Part shown: positions 16,069-25,195 of the stretch, one piece after another
How the letters are laid out: each line of letters starts with the position of its first letter
Numbering within the stretch: position 1 is the first letter of the stretch
From: Opitutaceae bacterium
Lineage (GTDB): Bacteria; Verrucomicrobiota; Verrucomicrobiia; Opitutales; Opitutaceae
Assembly (NCBI GenBank): GCA_028280945.1
Contig: JANQKV010000062.1
Coordinates: forward strand, 1-47,739
DNA length: 47,739 nt
Reading direction: 5' to 3'
The notes under the pieces: generated by a model
Told to the model about the DNA's origin: nothing
Database searches by the model: none
Seen by the model: only the letters and a program-made list of their open reading frames with translations
Program-made: the position numbers and the translations under genes

Positions 16069-17325
16069 TCAGCGATGATAGGTGCCGTCATCCGCAAGTT
16101 TCGCGTCGATCCCAAGCGGCTGCGCAGATGGTTCGACACTGATGTTCCCGGAAAAGTCCAAACGCTCAAACTCGTATCCGCCCACGGCCGGTTGGTGGGG
16201 CAGCGGCACGATCACGTTGTCGATCACCCGACTGCCCGCCGAACGACCGATCTCGATTTCGTGGCGGCTGCCTTCCCGTTGACTGTTGTGGATGAGGGTG
16301 TTGCCGACCACGTCGATGTTGTCGCTTTCGTAGATATTCACACCCCGGCCTCCGTTCTGGAAACAGACGTTCTGTGTTACGAGCACCCGCCCCGTGTAGG
16401 GTTCATGGTAACCGTCCTGCAGGATCTGCTGGTCGATGCGCAGCGCATCAAGAATGATGCCATTCCCATCGGAAAAGGTTTTGGTCATCCAAAAACGAAC
16501 CTTGTTGTCGTTCAGATAGCAGCGGTTGCCGCGAATCACCGTGCGATAAACATCGTTCCGGTCATCATGATTCCGGCTTTCCCAGATCGAAATGGCGCTT
16601 TCGCCCCAAGGCGAATAATGACTGGTTTTGAAAATCTCGTTCTGTTCGATCAGAAGGTAGTCCGACCGGGCGGTGGCAATGCCCCCTCCGGCAGTGTGGT
16701 GAATCCGGCAACGTCGAATAATCACGTGATGGGAGTGTTCTCCGGCGTCGTTGGTCTCCACGCGAATTCCCACCCCAAAGTATTGGGGCACACGGGGGCG
16801 ATCGTCATTGTTGAAGGACTCCGCGTATACGAAAGCCTCCGGGAAATCGATGAGATCGCTTTCGCCGTAAATCTCCAGTCCCTCGACCACCAGGAAACGC
16901 ACCCCGCTCAAGATGAGCCCGCGTTGGCCGTTGAAACGAATAACCGGTTTTTCTCCCGGGGCATTGGCGATCCGGATCCAGTTTTCCGCCGTGCCTTGGG
17001 CTCTCACCTGCGCAACCGCCAAAGCATCTCCTCCCGTATGAACTCCCTCGTGCAACCATACCGAGTCTCCCGGTTTCAGCCGGTCAACCGCTGCCTGAAT
17101 TGTTGCCAACGGGGCCGCCGAAGTGCCCGCAGCACTGTCGTCACCCGTCGGGCTGACATGATGAACCGTGCCGTCGAGTCCCCGGGGAACCGCCGACCAA
17201 GTAGGCAACATTCCCGATGGGGCCGGATCGGCATGGATGACCTGGCCGAAATAGCCGGTGATAAAAACACCAAGAAAAAACAGGGTTCGGAGTCTCCGGA
17301 ACGACGGCAGGCACACATGGGGCAT
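16069..17325 (-). CDS. secreted right-handed parallel beta-helix protein (polysaccharide-lyase-like)
   Basis: A 418-residue protein with a hydrophobic N-terminal signal (TLFFLGVFITGYFGQVIHA). It opens with HHVSPTGDDSAAGTSAAPLA and TIQAAVDRLKPGDSVWLHEG, the usual entry to pectate-lyase-like beta-helices (DUF1565-like cap), followed by about ten coils with N/I/V ladders: GLILSGVRFLVVEGLEIYG, HHVIIRRCRIHHTAGGGIAT, YLLIEQNEIF, RTVIRGNRCYLND, RVLVTQNVCFQNGGRGVNIY, NIDVVGNTLIHNS. Families with this fold cleave uronate polysaccharides or hydrolyse glycans; no single family is certain. It is flanked by a 36-bp direct repeat, which suggests it was added as a unit. Confidence 0.85.
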   Translation of the reverse strand: MPHVCLPSFRRLRTLFFLGVFITGYFGQVIHADPAPSGMLPTWSAVPRGLDGTVHHVSPTGDDSAAGTSAAPLATIQAAVDRLKPGDSVWLHEGVHTGGDALAVAQVRAQGTAENWIRIANAPGEKPVIRFNGQRGLILSGVRFLVVEGLEIYGESDLIDFPEAFVYAESFNNDDRPRVPQYFGVGIRVETNDAGEHSHHVIIRRCRIHHTAGGGIATARSDYLLIEQNEIFKTSHYSPWGESAISIWESRNHDDRNDVYRTVIRGNRCYLNDNKVRFWMTKTFSDGNGIILDALRIDQQILQDGYHEPYTGRVLVTQNVCFQNGGRGVNIYESDNIDVVGNTLIHNSQREGSRHEIEIGRSAGSRVIDNVIVPLPHQPAVGGYEFERLDFSGNISVEPSAQPLGIDAKLADDGTYHR

Positions 17326-17479
17326 GGTCCAATCCTAGGCCAAGCCGCATCATCCGACTAACCGTTTCTTGCTCGCCAACAATCACCCCTTTGCTGTTCG
17401 CCAGGAAACCCGACCAATCAGCCTACATTTCAGACCGGCGATTTGAACCTGTGGCCATCGACACGGCTAAAGCACGATC

Positions 17480-17515
17480 CAATGCCTTTGTGCTCGGCTT
17501 GCGCTGGCGGCATTA
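17480..17515 (+). repeat. 36-bp perfect direct repeat, copy 2
   Basis: Exact copy of the 3' end of the PagL-like gene, here without the rest of that gene, 12 bases before the amidohydrolase stop codon. The copies are 1494 bp apart and enclose the beta-helix gene. Confidence 0.95.
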
Positions 17516-17527
17516 GTCCCTCGGGGA

Positions 17528-18457
17528 CTAAAGCGACAGCTGGTAAAACTCCACTGCGTTGTCGCGCATGACCCGCCGGGTGGCGCCCATGCCTTTGGAT
17601 TCCAAAAACTCCCGTGCCAGCGAGGCGGCCAAATCATAATCGGCAAAGCGATCCACCACCGGCCAATTGGACCCAAAAACCAGCCGTTCCGGACCAAAAC
17701 ACGACCAAACATGTTCGAGCATGAGGCGGTAGAATGCCAAGTCGGTGGGCGAATCCCCCGGCCTGCCCGCCGATTCCACCACTCCGGAAAGCTTGCACCA
17801 AACGTGAGGAAAGTCCGCCACCCGCTTCAGCCAATCCACCCATTCCTGATTCGGCTGACCATCGACAATTCGCGGCTTGGCGCAGTGGCACAGCATCAGC
17901 GGCGTTTCCGGCAATAGCTCAGCCAGGAGCGGAGCTTCCCGCACCGCCTCGAAGCGTCCCCCCAACTCGATTAGTTTGCCGGTCTCTGCAAAAAACTTCA
18001 GATCACGCCGCCCGGCCGGGTTGTGCAGGCACGCATAGCGATCCCGCTCCCGCAGTCGAAGGCCCATAAAATGGGAATGGTCGCGGATCTCCGCCCAAGT
18101 CTGCGCAAAATCCTCCCGCCCGGGATACAACCGCGCCACATACCCCGCCACCGCGGGTTCCCGCTCGGCCAACGCCAAGGCCCAGGCATTGTGGGCGGGA
18201 TCATGGGTTGCCTCGATCACCACGGTTTGGGTGATGCCCCACTTGGCCCCGCGCACAACGAAGTCCTCCACCGTATGCATGAACCGCTCGGCCCCCTGCC
18301 CCATGCTGGCCAGTTGGTCCACGCTGACAAAATGGGTGTGAGTATCAACCCAACCATCGCGACCGGCGGACGGAGATGCCGCCCGCAGACCGAACCCAGC
18401 ACCCCATGCCGCCCCGACTCCCGTGCCCAAGATCCGAAGTGCGGTGCGGCGATTCAT
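17528..18457 (-). CDS. amidohydrolase-2 (sugar-lactonase-like) with Tat signal
   Basis: A 309-residue protein starting at ATG 18457 with AGGA upstream. The N-terminus MNRRTALRILGTGVGAAWGA carries a twin-arginine motif and hydrophobic stretch, so export by Tat (periplasm) is likely. The mature part is a TIM-barrel metal hydrolase of the PF04909 type: DTHTHF (His40 and His42), LMLCHCAKP and FGSNWPV near the C-terminus. That set matches the L-fuconolactonase / 2-pyrone-4,6-dicarboxylate lactonase group, which opens sugar or acid lactones. A periplasmic lactonase would be unusual for central catabolism. It is the last gene of a minus-strand operon, 13 bp after the symporter gene. Confidence 0.88.
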   Translation of the reverse strand: MNRRTALRILGTGVGAAWGAGFGLRAASPSAGRDGWVDTHTHFVSVDQLASMGQGAERFMHTVEDFVVRGAKWGITQTVVIEATHDPAHNAWALALAEREPAVAGYVARLYPGREDFAQTWAEIRDHSHFMGLRLRERDRYACLHNPAGRRDLKFFAETGKLIELGGRFEAVREAPLLAELLPETPLMLCHCAKPRIVDGQPNQEWVDWLKRVADFPHVWCKLSGVVESAGRPGDSPTDLAFYRLMLEHVWSCFGPERLVFGSNWPVVDRFADYDLAASLAREFLESKGMGATRRVMRDNAVEFYQLSL

Positions 18458-18470
18458 GTGTGATCCTAGA

Positions 18471-20252
18471 TCAGAGCACGAAGCCAAAGACCACGATGAA
18501 GACGAACATCAGGATCACGCTGCCGCTCCACCATAGAGTGACATTCTTCCAACCGCGACCGAGCTGTCCGCCGATGTTCATCTTCGCCCAATTAAAGGTC
18601 AGGTCGTCGGAAACCTGCTCCGGTCGGGGCGGGGCTGTCATGAGGCTGACCACCGTGCAGCAGACCATGCAGAACGCCCAGTTGAGCACACCTTGGTTGG
18701 CGTAGGGAGCCAGCCAATCAGGGGCGGTGCCGGACCCCACCCAGGCTTTCACGGCAATGCCAAGGGCGAATCCGGCAAGCACGGTGAAGGTTGCCCCCGG
18801 GCCGTTGATACGGCGCCACAAGGTGCCGAGCAGGAAGACAGCGGAAAACGGCGGCGCAAAGAACGTAAACAGCACCTGAATGTAGACGAACAGACTCGCT
18901 TGCAGCGTGCTGATCCAAATGCCGAACAGGATGGAAAACACCAGCAGGCCGGCCGTGATCCACCGTCCAAGCGCAACCGTGTCATGCTCGGATACGTCCG
19001 GCTTCAGGTAGCGCTTGTAGAAATCGAGCGTGAGGATCGTGGAGGTGGAATTGAGCACCGCCGAGACGGTGGATTGGATTGCCCCAAAAAGCGCCGCCAG
19101 CAGAAGCCCCTTGATGCCCATCGGCACCAACTCGCGGATCAGGTTGACGTAGGTCTTGTCGGCCTCTGGCCGGATCGAATCGATGGTGTCACCGGCCAGG
19201 ACGATGTCCGGTCGCATGGCGAAATAGATGAGTCCCGGCACCACCACAATGAACGGGAGCAGCAGCTTCAGGTAGCCGGCGAACGTGATGCCCATGCGCG
19301 CGTGATACATGTTTTTGGCCGCCAGCACGCGTTGGATCATGAACTGGTTGATCACGGTATACCACAGGCCGATGTAGAAAAAACTCAGCACCCAGTGCGT
19401 CCACGGTGTCGTCTCGTGCGTCAGCGGCTGAATGACCGACAGTCGGTTGTAGTCCACTTCTCCCGGAGTGATTTGCGGCTGCAGGCGTTGCACCGCCTCG
19501 GCCCAAAGGCCCGTCTCGCCGCGGTTGCGCTCCACCATGACCCGGAAGCCGTCGAGCAAACCACCGTCACCCGCGAGATAGTTGAGGCCCAGCACGGTCA
19601 CGGTCAGTCCTCCCACCACCATGATGCCGATCGTAAGCACGTCCATCCAGGCGACGGACTTGAGACCGCCCCAGATAGCCCACACACCGGCGGCAAAACC
19701 GATGATGCCGATGCCCAGATAAAGCCCCCAGTCGGTCTGGGTTCCGGCGGTGATGGCGGTGGTGTCGAAACCCAGCAGGCCGTTGAGACCAATGACGCGC
19801 TCCAGCGCCAAGCCCCCGCCGTAGATGACCGGCGCGAGGAAGGCGACGACGTTGGCGATCACGGTCACCAGTGCGAAGAAGAAACGCATGGTGCCGTTGA
19901 AGCGTTTCTCCAGAAACTCCGGCGCGGTGAAGACGTTGGCGGAAAGTAGGAACGGAATGAAAATCCAGATCAGAAACGAGAAAGCGATCACCGAACTCCA
20001 CTCCGGCGTGGCCACGCAGATCCCATAAATCATGGCCGCGCCGATCATGCCGATGAAGTGCTCGGTTGAGATGTTGGCCGCAATGTAGGATGAGCCCACC
20101 ACATACCACGGCAACGAGCGACCCGCCAAAAAGTAGCCTGAGGAGTCGTCCTGTTTTTTGCGACCGGCAAGGTAACCGATGACGCTGAGGGCGATGAAAT
20201 AGCCGAAAAAAGTGACGTAATCAAACGCCGCCAGTGGAATGGTCTCATTCAT
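18471..20252 (-). CDS. sodium/solute symporter (SSS family)
   Basis: A 593-residue inner-membrane transporter with about 13-14 hydrophobic helices. SSS features include YLAGRKKQDDSSGYFLAGRS and LPWYVVGSSYIAANISTEHF in TM1-2, GVWAIWGGLKSVAWMDVL, and the signature-like GIKGLLLAALFGAIQSTVSA followed by LNSTSTILTLDFYKRY. Families close to SGLT move sugars with sodium in bacterial glycan loci; the substrate is not readable. It is the middle gene of the operon GHL-like protein, symporter, amidohydrolase, with 18 and 13 bp spacers. The ATG at 20252 gives a normal cytoplasmic N-terminus. Confidence 0.93.
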   Translation of the reverse strand: MNETIPLAAFDYVTFFGYFIALSVIGYLAGRKKQDDSSGYFLAGRSLPWYVVGSSYIAANISTEHFIGMIGAAMIYGICVATPEWSSVIAFSFLIWIFIPFLLSANVFTAPEFLEKRFNGTMRFFFALVTVIANVVAFLAPVIYGGGLALERVIGLNGLLGFDTTAITAGTQTDWGLYLGIGIIGFAAGVWAIWGGLKSVAWMDVLTIGIMVVGGLTVTVLGLNYLAGDGGLLDGFRVMVERNRGETGLWAEAVQRLQPQITPGEVDYNRLSVIQPLTHETTPWTHWVLSFFYIGLWYTVINQFMIQRVLAAKNMYHARMGITFAGYLKLLLPFIVVVPGLIYFAMRPDIVLAGDTIDSIRPEADKTYVNLIRELVPMGIKGLLLAALFGAIQSTVSAVLNSTSTILTLDFYKRYLKPDVSEHDTVALGRWITAGLLVFSILFGIWISTLQASLFVYIQVLFTFFAPPFSAVFLLGTLWRRINGPGATFTVLAGFALGIAVKAWVGSGTAPDWLAPYANQGVLNWAFCMVCCTVVSLMTAPPRPEQVSDDLTFNWAKMNIGGQLGRGWKNVTLWWSGSVILMFVFIVVFGFVL

Positions 20253-20270
20253 ACCAGCCGAGTCCCCGGT

Positions 20271-21467
20271 TTAGCGTTCAAGGAAAATGTCGCCATCCGC
20301 ATCGGTGACCCAGAAGGCCGCGGCCACTCGACCGTCGGAAACGCGCTTCATTTCGTCTTCGAATTCAACGCGCTGCGTGCCGTTGCCAAGGTGGTTGTAG
20401 ATCACGATGCCCCGTTCGAAGTGCCGCTCGGCCAGTCCATCTTCCCGATCGATCCGGGGGCCGATTGGATCACCAATATCCGCGTCCCAAAAGGCATACC
20501 AATCGTGCATGTGGTCCGGTTGCGGCAGGGGATTGGGGTCCCCAAAAAGCACACTGCCATCCCCATGCGTAAGGGTCAGGGTCGTGGCTGCCCGCATCCG
20601 ACGCAGGTCGTCACGATGCCCCCAAACCTCCAGGCAGTTGAGCCGGGGCTCGCGCAGGTGGGTTTCCATAAAAACGTAACCATCGCGCAGTTGGTCCCAG
20701 GTGGTGCCGTTCCGACGTGTCGGGAGTCCGGGGCCCTGGGGATTGCACTCCATGAAGGAACCGTTGATGAGCCCGGCGTAGGTCTCGGCGTCATCAATGT
20801 GGTCATGGATATTAACGATGATGAGTGCTTCCTCGCCAATCGCCGACCGCACTTCCTGGATCACCTCGAGGTGACCGCTCCAATCGATCATGATGCCATC
20901 GTAAATGCCCGACTCGATGGCGATGCGCGCCTGGCGGCCAATGTTCTCGCGGAAGTCCGGATTCTCGGGATCAAGCATGTAGTAGGGCTCGGGGCCATTG
21001 TCCCAGCCCAGCACACGCGAGCCGTCCGGGTTGCGGCGCCAAAAGGGACTGTCTTCGGGCAAAAAACTCCCGGGGGCATCCCGCCACCGCACCTCCAGCA
21101 GGAAGATCATGGCCGGGTTCATCTCCAGCATTTTGGCCCGATTTTCCAACGCTCTGGCCGTCGTGAGCACGGTAAACTCCGAAGCCAGCCCTGCGTGTTG
21201 CCCTTCCCACTCGGCCCCCAGAACCAGCGCAGTGTTGAAACCGAGTTGGCTGACCGGTTCCTCCCATAAAACGTCGTGTTTGGCGGCCGCCCTCAACCGA
21301 TCTTCGTTCGTCCACAACGGATAGGCATCCGGCATATCAATCGGATTCCAAGCTTGGAAAACCGAGATGCCGGTGCGGGCCGCGAGGCGTTTTTCGATCG
21401 CCGGTTCCAAGGCAGGAAGCACGACCGTGCTGGCCACCAGCCAGGTGGCAATGGGTAGGGATTTCAT
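20271..21467 (-). CDS. secreted putative TIM-barrel glycoside hydrolase
   Basis: A 398-residue protein with a signal peptide (MKSLPIATWLVASTVVLPAL). The chain reads as a glycoside-hydrolase-like (beta/alpha) barrel: WEGQHAGLASEFTVLTTARA, the strand ending AMIFLLEVRWRDAP, EPYYMLDPENPDFRENIGRQ, then ESGIYDGIMIDWSGHLEVIQ, where the Asp in MIDW is at the usual catalytic-end position, and ALIIVNIHDHIDD. It resembles the loosely defined GHL (putative glycosyl hydrolase) groups; no CAZy family can be asserted. It is the first gene of the minus-strand operon with the symporter and the amidohydrolase, so its product may feed that transporter. Confidence 0.78.
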   Translation of the reverse strand: MKSLPIATWLVASTVVLPALEPAIEKRLAARTGISVFQAWNPIDMPDAYPLWTNEDRLRAAAKHDVLWEEPVSQLGFNTALVLGAEWEGQHAGLASEFTVLTTARALENRAKMLEMNPAMIFLLEVRWRDAPGSFLPEDSPFWRRNPDGSRVLGWDNGPEPYYMLDPENPDFRENIGRQARIAIESGIYDGIMIDWSGHLEVIQEVRSAIGEEALIIVNIHDHIDDAETYAGLINGSFMECNPQGPGLPTRRNGTTWDQLRDGYVFMETHLREPRLNCLEVWGHRDDLRRMRAATTLTLTHGDGSVLFGDPNPLPQPDHMHDWYAFWDADIGDPIGPRIDREDGLAERHFERGIVIYNHLGNGTQRVEFEDEMKRVSDGRVAAAFWVTDADGDIFLER

Positions 21468-21636
21468 CTAAAAACATGAAAAAATTCCCTCACCCATACC
21501 GAAAACGCCCCGCCCGAGTCCCGTAATGTAATTTTGGACTACCGCCAGGTGTTACGGTCCCAGTTCCTGCTCCCTGTGCCCAAGCTGGCCAACGGTTTCG
21601 CTTGGGTCTTCTTTCTCCCCATCGCGTCTTCCCCCC

Positions 21637-23130
21637 ATGCCAGACCGCCCCAACATCCTTTTCGCCATCGCCGATGATTGGTCGTTTGGCCATGCAGCCG
21701 CCTACGGCTGCAACTGGGTCAAGATGCCCGCCTTCGATCGCGTTGCGCGCGAAGGGCTCTTGTTCCATCGCGCCTATACGCCAAATGCCAAGTGCGCCCC
21801 CTCGCGCGCGGCAATTCTTACCGGACGCAACTCCTGGCAACTCAAGGAAGCCGGCAATCACGGTGGTTTCTTCCCGCCCGAATTCAAAACCTTCCCCGAA
21901 GCCCTGGCCGAACAGGGCTACCACTGTGGCCTGACTGAAAAGGGCTGGGCCCCCGGCATCGCCCTCACGGCGGAAGGCGCCCCTCGGCCGCTTGTCGGTC
22001 CAAGCTACGACCGCCATCAACTCGTTCCCCCCACCCCGGACATTTCGACCAACAACTACGCGGCCAACTTCGTCGATTTTCTCGACGACAACCCCAACCA
22101 CAAGCCGTGGTTTTTTTGGTATGGCGGCATCGAACCGCATCGCGCCTACACCTATGGCAGCGGGGCTGAGCTCGGCGGGAAAAAGACGTCCGACATCGAC
22201 CGGGTGCCCGGCATCTGGCCCGACAACAAAGAGGTGCGCCACGACCTGCTCGATTACGCCTACGAGTCGGAGTATTTCGACATCCACCTGGGTCGCATGC
22301 TGGACGAACTCGATCGGCGCGGCCTCGCCGAAAACACCATCGTTGTGGTCACTTCGGATAATGGCATGCCCTTCCCCCGCGTGAAGGGACAGGAATACGA
22401 AATGTCCAACCACCTGCCGCTCGCAATCCGCTGGCCGCGGGGGATCACCTCGCCACGGCGGGACGTGCACGACTTCGTAAGCTTCATCGATTTTGCGCCC
22501 ACCTTTCTCGAAGCAGCAGGAGTGTCTTGGTCCGAAAGCGGCCTCGCCTCCACTCCAGGCACCAGCCTTTTTGACTGCTTCCACGCGAAGGACACGTCGA
22601 ACCGTGATCACGTGCTCATTGGCAAGGAGCGCCACGACGTGGGGAGACCGTTTGATGCGGGCTATCCGATCCGCGGCCTGCGTGAAGGAGACTGGCTCTA
22701 CCTGCACAACTTCGAACCCAAGCGCTGGCCTGCCGGCAACCCGGAGACCGGTTATCTCAACTGCGATGCCAGTCCCACCAAGACCGCCATCCTCGAGGCC
22801 CGCCGCGATCCGTCCACCCGCCATTATTGGGACCAGGCCTTCGGCAAACGCCCTTCAGACGAACTCTACCACATCGTAACCGACCCGGACTGCCTGACCA
22901 ATCTGGCCTGCGATCCCGGTCAGTCCACGCGAGTGAACGATATGCGCGATCGTCTCTTCACCGCCCTGCGGGCCCAAAACGATCCCCGTATCATCGGCGG
23001 GCCTCAAATCGATGAGTATCCCCCGGCCCTCGAGAAGTGGCGTAACTTCCATGAAAAATACCAACGCGGCGAAGCCTTCCAACCCGAGTGGGCCGCGCCC
23101 TCCGATTTCGAAAACCTGAACGAAATTTGA
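21637..23130 (+). CDS. type I sulfatase, no signal peptide
   Basis: A 497-residue alkaline-phosphatase-fold sulfatase. The N-terminal metal site is [12 protein letters not shown], the formylglycine site is Cys53 in [13 protein letters not shown], and the second metal site is [13 protein letters not shown]. The overall layout and C-terminus resemble the N-sulfoglucosamine sulfohydrolase-like group. Export signal is absent: the start MPDRPNIL falls right at the first strand, unlike the paralogue that follows, so it may be cytoplasmic or have a mis-set start. It needs the FGE encoded at 8748 for the Cys-to-formylglycine change. The close paralogue at 23326 shares most motifs, which indicates tandem duplication. 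Confidence 0.94.
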   Translation: MPDRPNILFAIADDWSFGHAAAYGCNWVKMPAFDRVAREGLLFHRAYTPNAKCAPSRAAILTGRNSWQLKEAGNHGGFFPPEFKTFPEALAEQGYHCGLTEKGWAPGIALTAEGAPRPLVGPSYDRHQLVPPTPDISTNNYAANFVDFLDDNPNHKPWFFWYGGIEPHRAYTYGSGAELGGKKTSDIDRVPGIWPDNKEVRHDLLDYAYESEYFDIHLGRMLDELDRRGLAENTIVVVTSDNGMPFPRVKGQEYEMSNHLPLAIRWPRGITSPRRDVHDFVSFIDFAPTFLEAAGVSWSESGLASTPGTSLFDCFHAKDTSNRDHVLIGKERHDVGRPFDAGYPIRGLREGDWLYLHNFEPKRWPAGNPETGYLNCDASPTKTAILEARRDPSTRHYWDQAFGKRPSDELYHIVTDPDCLTNLACDPGQSTRVNDMRDRLFTALRAQNDPRIIGGPQIDEYPPALEKWRNFHEKYQRGEAFQPEWAAPSDFENLNEI

Positions 23131-23325
23131 TTTCTCAATTTCCCGCTTACTCCTCCTATATCTCCCACAGGAGGAAACAGAGTTAAGCAGAGCCTGCGCA
23201 CCGCCGAGAGTCCAAAAAAGACAACGAATTAAACCAAGCTACTCCTCTGCCTCCCTCTGCTCTCTCCGGTAAAATCAAAACAACTGCCTCTCAGTCCCCT
23301 TTGTTACCTTGGTTTCCTTTTGTTG

Positions 23326-24909
23326 ATGAACTCCCCTATCATAAAACTGATGCGCCTTCCCTCAATCTTGATCCTTGGCACTTGCTACTTGGCACTTGGT
23401 TTGTCGGCCACCGCCGACAAACCCAACATCCTCTTCGCCATTGCCGACGACTGGTCCTATCCGCACGCAAGCATTCACAACTGCACGTGGGTCGACACCC
23501 CCAACTTCGACCGCGTGGCCCGTGAAGGTGTGCTCTTCAACCGCGCCTACACACCGGTCGCCAAGTGCGCCGCCTCCCGCGCCAGCATCATTACCGGCCG
23601 CAATCCGTGGGTAAGCGAATCCGGTTTCGTGCATTGGAATTACTTCCCGCATCAATTCGCCTCCTTCGCCGAGATTCTGGGCAAGAACGGCTACACCACC
23701 GGATTTACCGGCAAGGGCTGGGTGCCAGGCGTAGCCGAGACCGCCAGCGGCAAAAAGCGCCAACTTCTCGGCAAGGCTTATCAAAAGCACCGGCTCACGC
23801 CTCCCACATCAGAAATCAACGCCAACAACTACGCCGCCAATTTCAGCGACTTTCTTGATGAGGCGGGAGACGAGCCGTGGTTTTTCTGGTGGGGCAGCCA
23901 CCAACCCCACCGCGCCTACGAATACATGTCCGGGGCCAAGGTCGGCGGCACGAAACCCGAGGACCTGCCCGGCGTGCCTGCCTACTGGCCGGACACCCCA
24001 GAGGTGCGTCATGACATCTTGGACTACGCCTTCGAGGTCGAGTATTTCGACACCACTCTCGGCAAGTTTCTCACCGAACTGGAACACCGCGGGGAACTCG
24101 CCAACACCGTGGTCATCGTGACCTCCGACAACGGCATGCCCTTCCCTCGCGCCAAGGGCCAATGCTACGAGATCGCCAACCACCTACCCCTCGCCATTCA
24201 TTGGCCGGACGGCATCAACCACCCTGGTCGGATCGTGGATGACTTCGTGAGTTTCGTTGATTTTGCGCCGACTTTTCTCGAACTCGCCGAAATCGAATAC
24301 GCGAGTTCCGGCATGGCGGAACCCTCCGGACAATCCCTGCTGCCCCTGCTCACTTCCGAGGCCTCCGGCCAAATTGATCCTGCCCGCGATTACGTCTTGA
24401 TTGGCCGCGAACGTCACGATCCCGGCCGCCCCCACAACGCCGGTTACCCCATCCGGGGTATCGTATCGGGTGAGTTCATGTATCTGCACAACTTCGCGCC
24501 CGATCGCTGGCCGGCAGGAAATCCGGAAACCGGTTATCTCGACGTTGATCGCAGTCCCACCAAGGACATCCTCATCGCCGACCGTAATCGTAAGAACGGC
24601 GACGCCTATTGGTCGCTGAACTTCGGGCGGCGTGATGCGGAGGAGCTCTACAACGTGGTCGACGACCCCGACAACGTAATCGACCTGTCGCGCAGTCCCG
24701 CGCATGCGGCGACCAAGTCCGCCCTGCGCGACCGCATGTTCAAACTACTGGAGGCGGAAGGCGACAGCCGCCTGACCAGTGGCGATCCCGACTACTTCGA
24801 CAGATTCCGTTTCGCTAGAGACAGCTTTAACGACCTCTACGAACGTTGGCAGGCCGGAACCCTGGACCTCCCCCACTGGGCCGACCCGGATCCAGAAGCG
24901 GCCGACTGA
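23326..24909 (+). CDS. secreted type I sulfatase with atypical CAASR motif
   Basis: A 527-residue paralogue of the preceding sulfatase, with a signal peptide (LPSILILGTCYLALGLSATA) on ATG 23326; an ATG at 23350 also keeps the signal. Core motifs: [12 protein letters not shown], Cys81 in CAASRASIITGRN, and [12 protein letters not shown]. The canonical motif is CxPxR, and here the proline is alanine. Since the proline helps FGE recognition, the extent of maturation is a question. The remaining active-site residues look intact, so it does not read as a pseudogene. The gene lies just before the cassette island that starts near 24950. Confidence 0.93.
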   Translation: MNSPIIKLMRLPSILILGTCYLALGLSATADKPNILFAIADDWSYPHASIHNCTWVDTPNFDRVAREGVLFNRAYTPVAKCAASRASIITGRNPWVSESGFVHWNYFPHQFASFAEILGKNGYTTGFTGKGWVPGVAETASGKKRQLLGKAYQKHRLTPPTSEINANNYAANFSDFLDEAGDEPWFFWWGSHQPHRAYEYMSGAKVGGTKPEDLPGVPAYWPDTPEVRHDILDYAFEVEYFDTTLGKFLTELEHRGELANTVVIVTSDNGMPFPRAKGQCYEIANHLPLAIHWPDGINHPGRIVDDFVSFVDFAPTFLELAEIEYASSGMAEPSGQSLLPLLTSEASGQIDPARDYVLIGRERHDPGRPHNAGYPIRGIVSGEFMYLHNFAPDRWPAGNPETGYLDVDRSPTKDILIADRNRKNGDAYWSLNFGRRDAEELYNVVDDPDNVIDLSRSPAHAATKSALRDRMFKLLEAEGDSRLTSGDPDYFDRFRFARDSFNDLYERWQAGTLDLPHWADPDPEAAD

Positions 24910-24949
24910 TCCAGTCGGTCAAAACGCTACGCAGCAAACCTTACCTCAA

Positions 24950-24965
24950 ACCGATCTTTATCTTT
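24950..24965 (+). repeat. 16-bp inverted repeat, left copy (island boundary)
   Basis: ACCGATCTTTATCTTT is the exact reverse complement of AAAGATAAAGATCGGT at 27136-27151, with further partial matching outside (21 of 25 over a longer window). The two copies lie just outside the three gene cassettes. Confidence 0.7.
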
Positions 24966-25040
24966 CGCGATCGGCCCCTTCGGTGCCATCCGAATGCACA
25001 ATTTGGTGAAAGACAAAACGGTCCCACCACGTTATAAGAA

Positions 25041-25103
25041 GTGCACCATGACGTTATGCCTTTCTCAGGATAAATACCGCTACAAGGCAAGTCATGATGG
25101 CAC
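25041..25103. repeat. imperfect 63-nt hairpin before the first cassette
   Basis: GTGCACCATGAC (25041-25052) pairs with GTCATGATGGCAC (25091-25103) with one bulge, and inside it GCCTT pairs with AAGGC. The stem lies in the 286-bp gap before the TIR gene, which otherwise holds only the left boundary repeat and the first attC. It might be the remains of an older cassette stem. Confidence 0.5.
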
Positions 25104-25114
25104 ATCGATCGGCA

Positions 25115-25191
25115 ATCTAACTGCAACAAGTCCACTTTTTTGGACTTTTATTCAATTAGGTCCAATTTAATGGGCCTAAACAACGTTAGGC
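25115..25191 (+). other. probable attC site before the TIR cassette
   Basis: ATCTAAC at 25115-25121 fits R'' (RYYYAAC) and GTTAGGC at 25185-25191 fits R' (GTTRRRY). Between them is a stem AAGTCCA/TGGACTT. The R' half is clear and begins the TIR cassette four bases before its ATG; the R'' and the overall fold are less clear than in the next two sites. Confidence 0.55.
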
Positions 25192-25195
25192 AAAA

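Noticed and set aside
15841-17361. 506-codon plus-strand open frame across the beta-helix gene
   Set aside because: The minus strand here has a signal peptide and regular beta-helix coils; the plus frame has no recognisable domain.
18693-19949. 418-codon plus-strand frame opposite the first symporter
   Set aside because: Hydrophilic, His/Gln/Arg-rich and without motifs; antisense to a transporter with clear membrane helices.
25028-25060. GTTATAA and GTTATGC as further attC R' cores
   Set aside because: They do not fit GTTRRRY and have no matching R'' at suitable distance.
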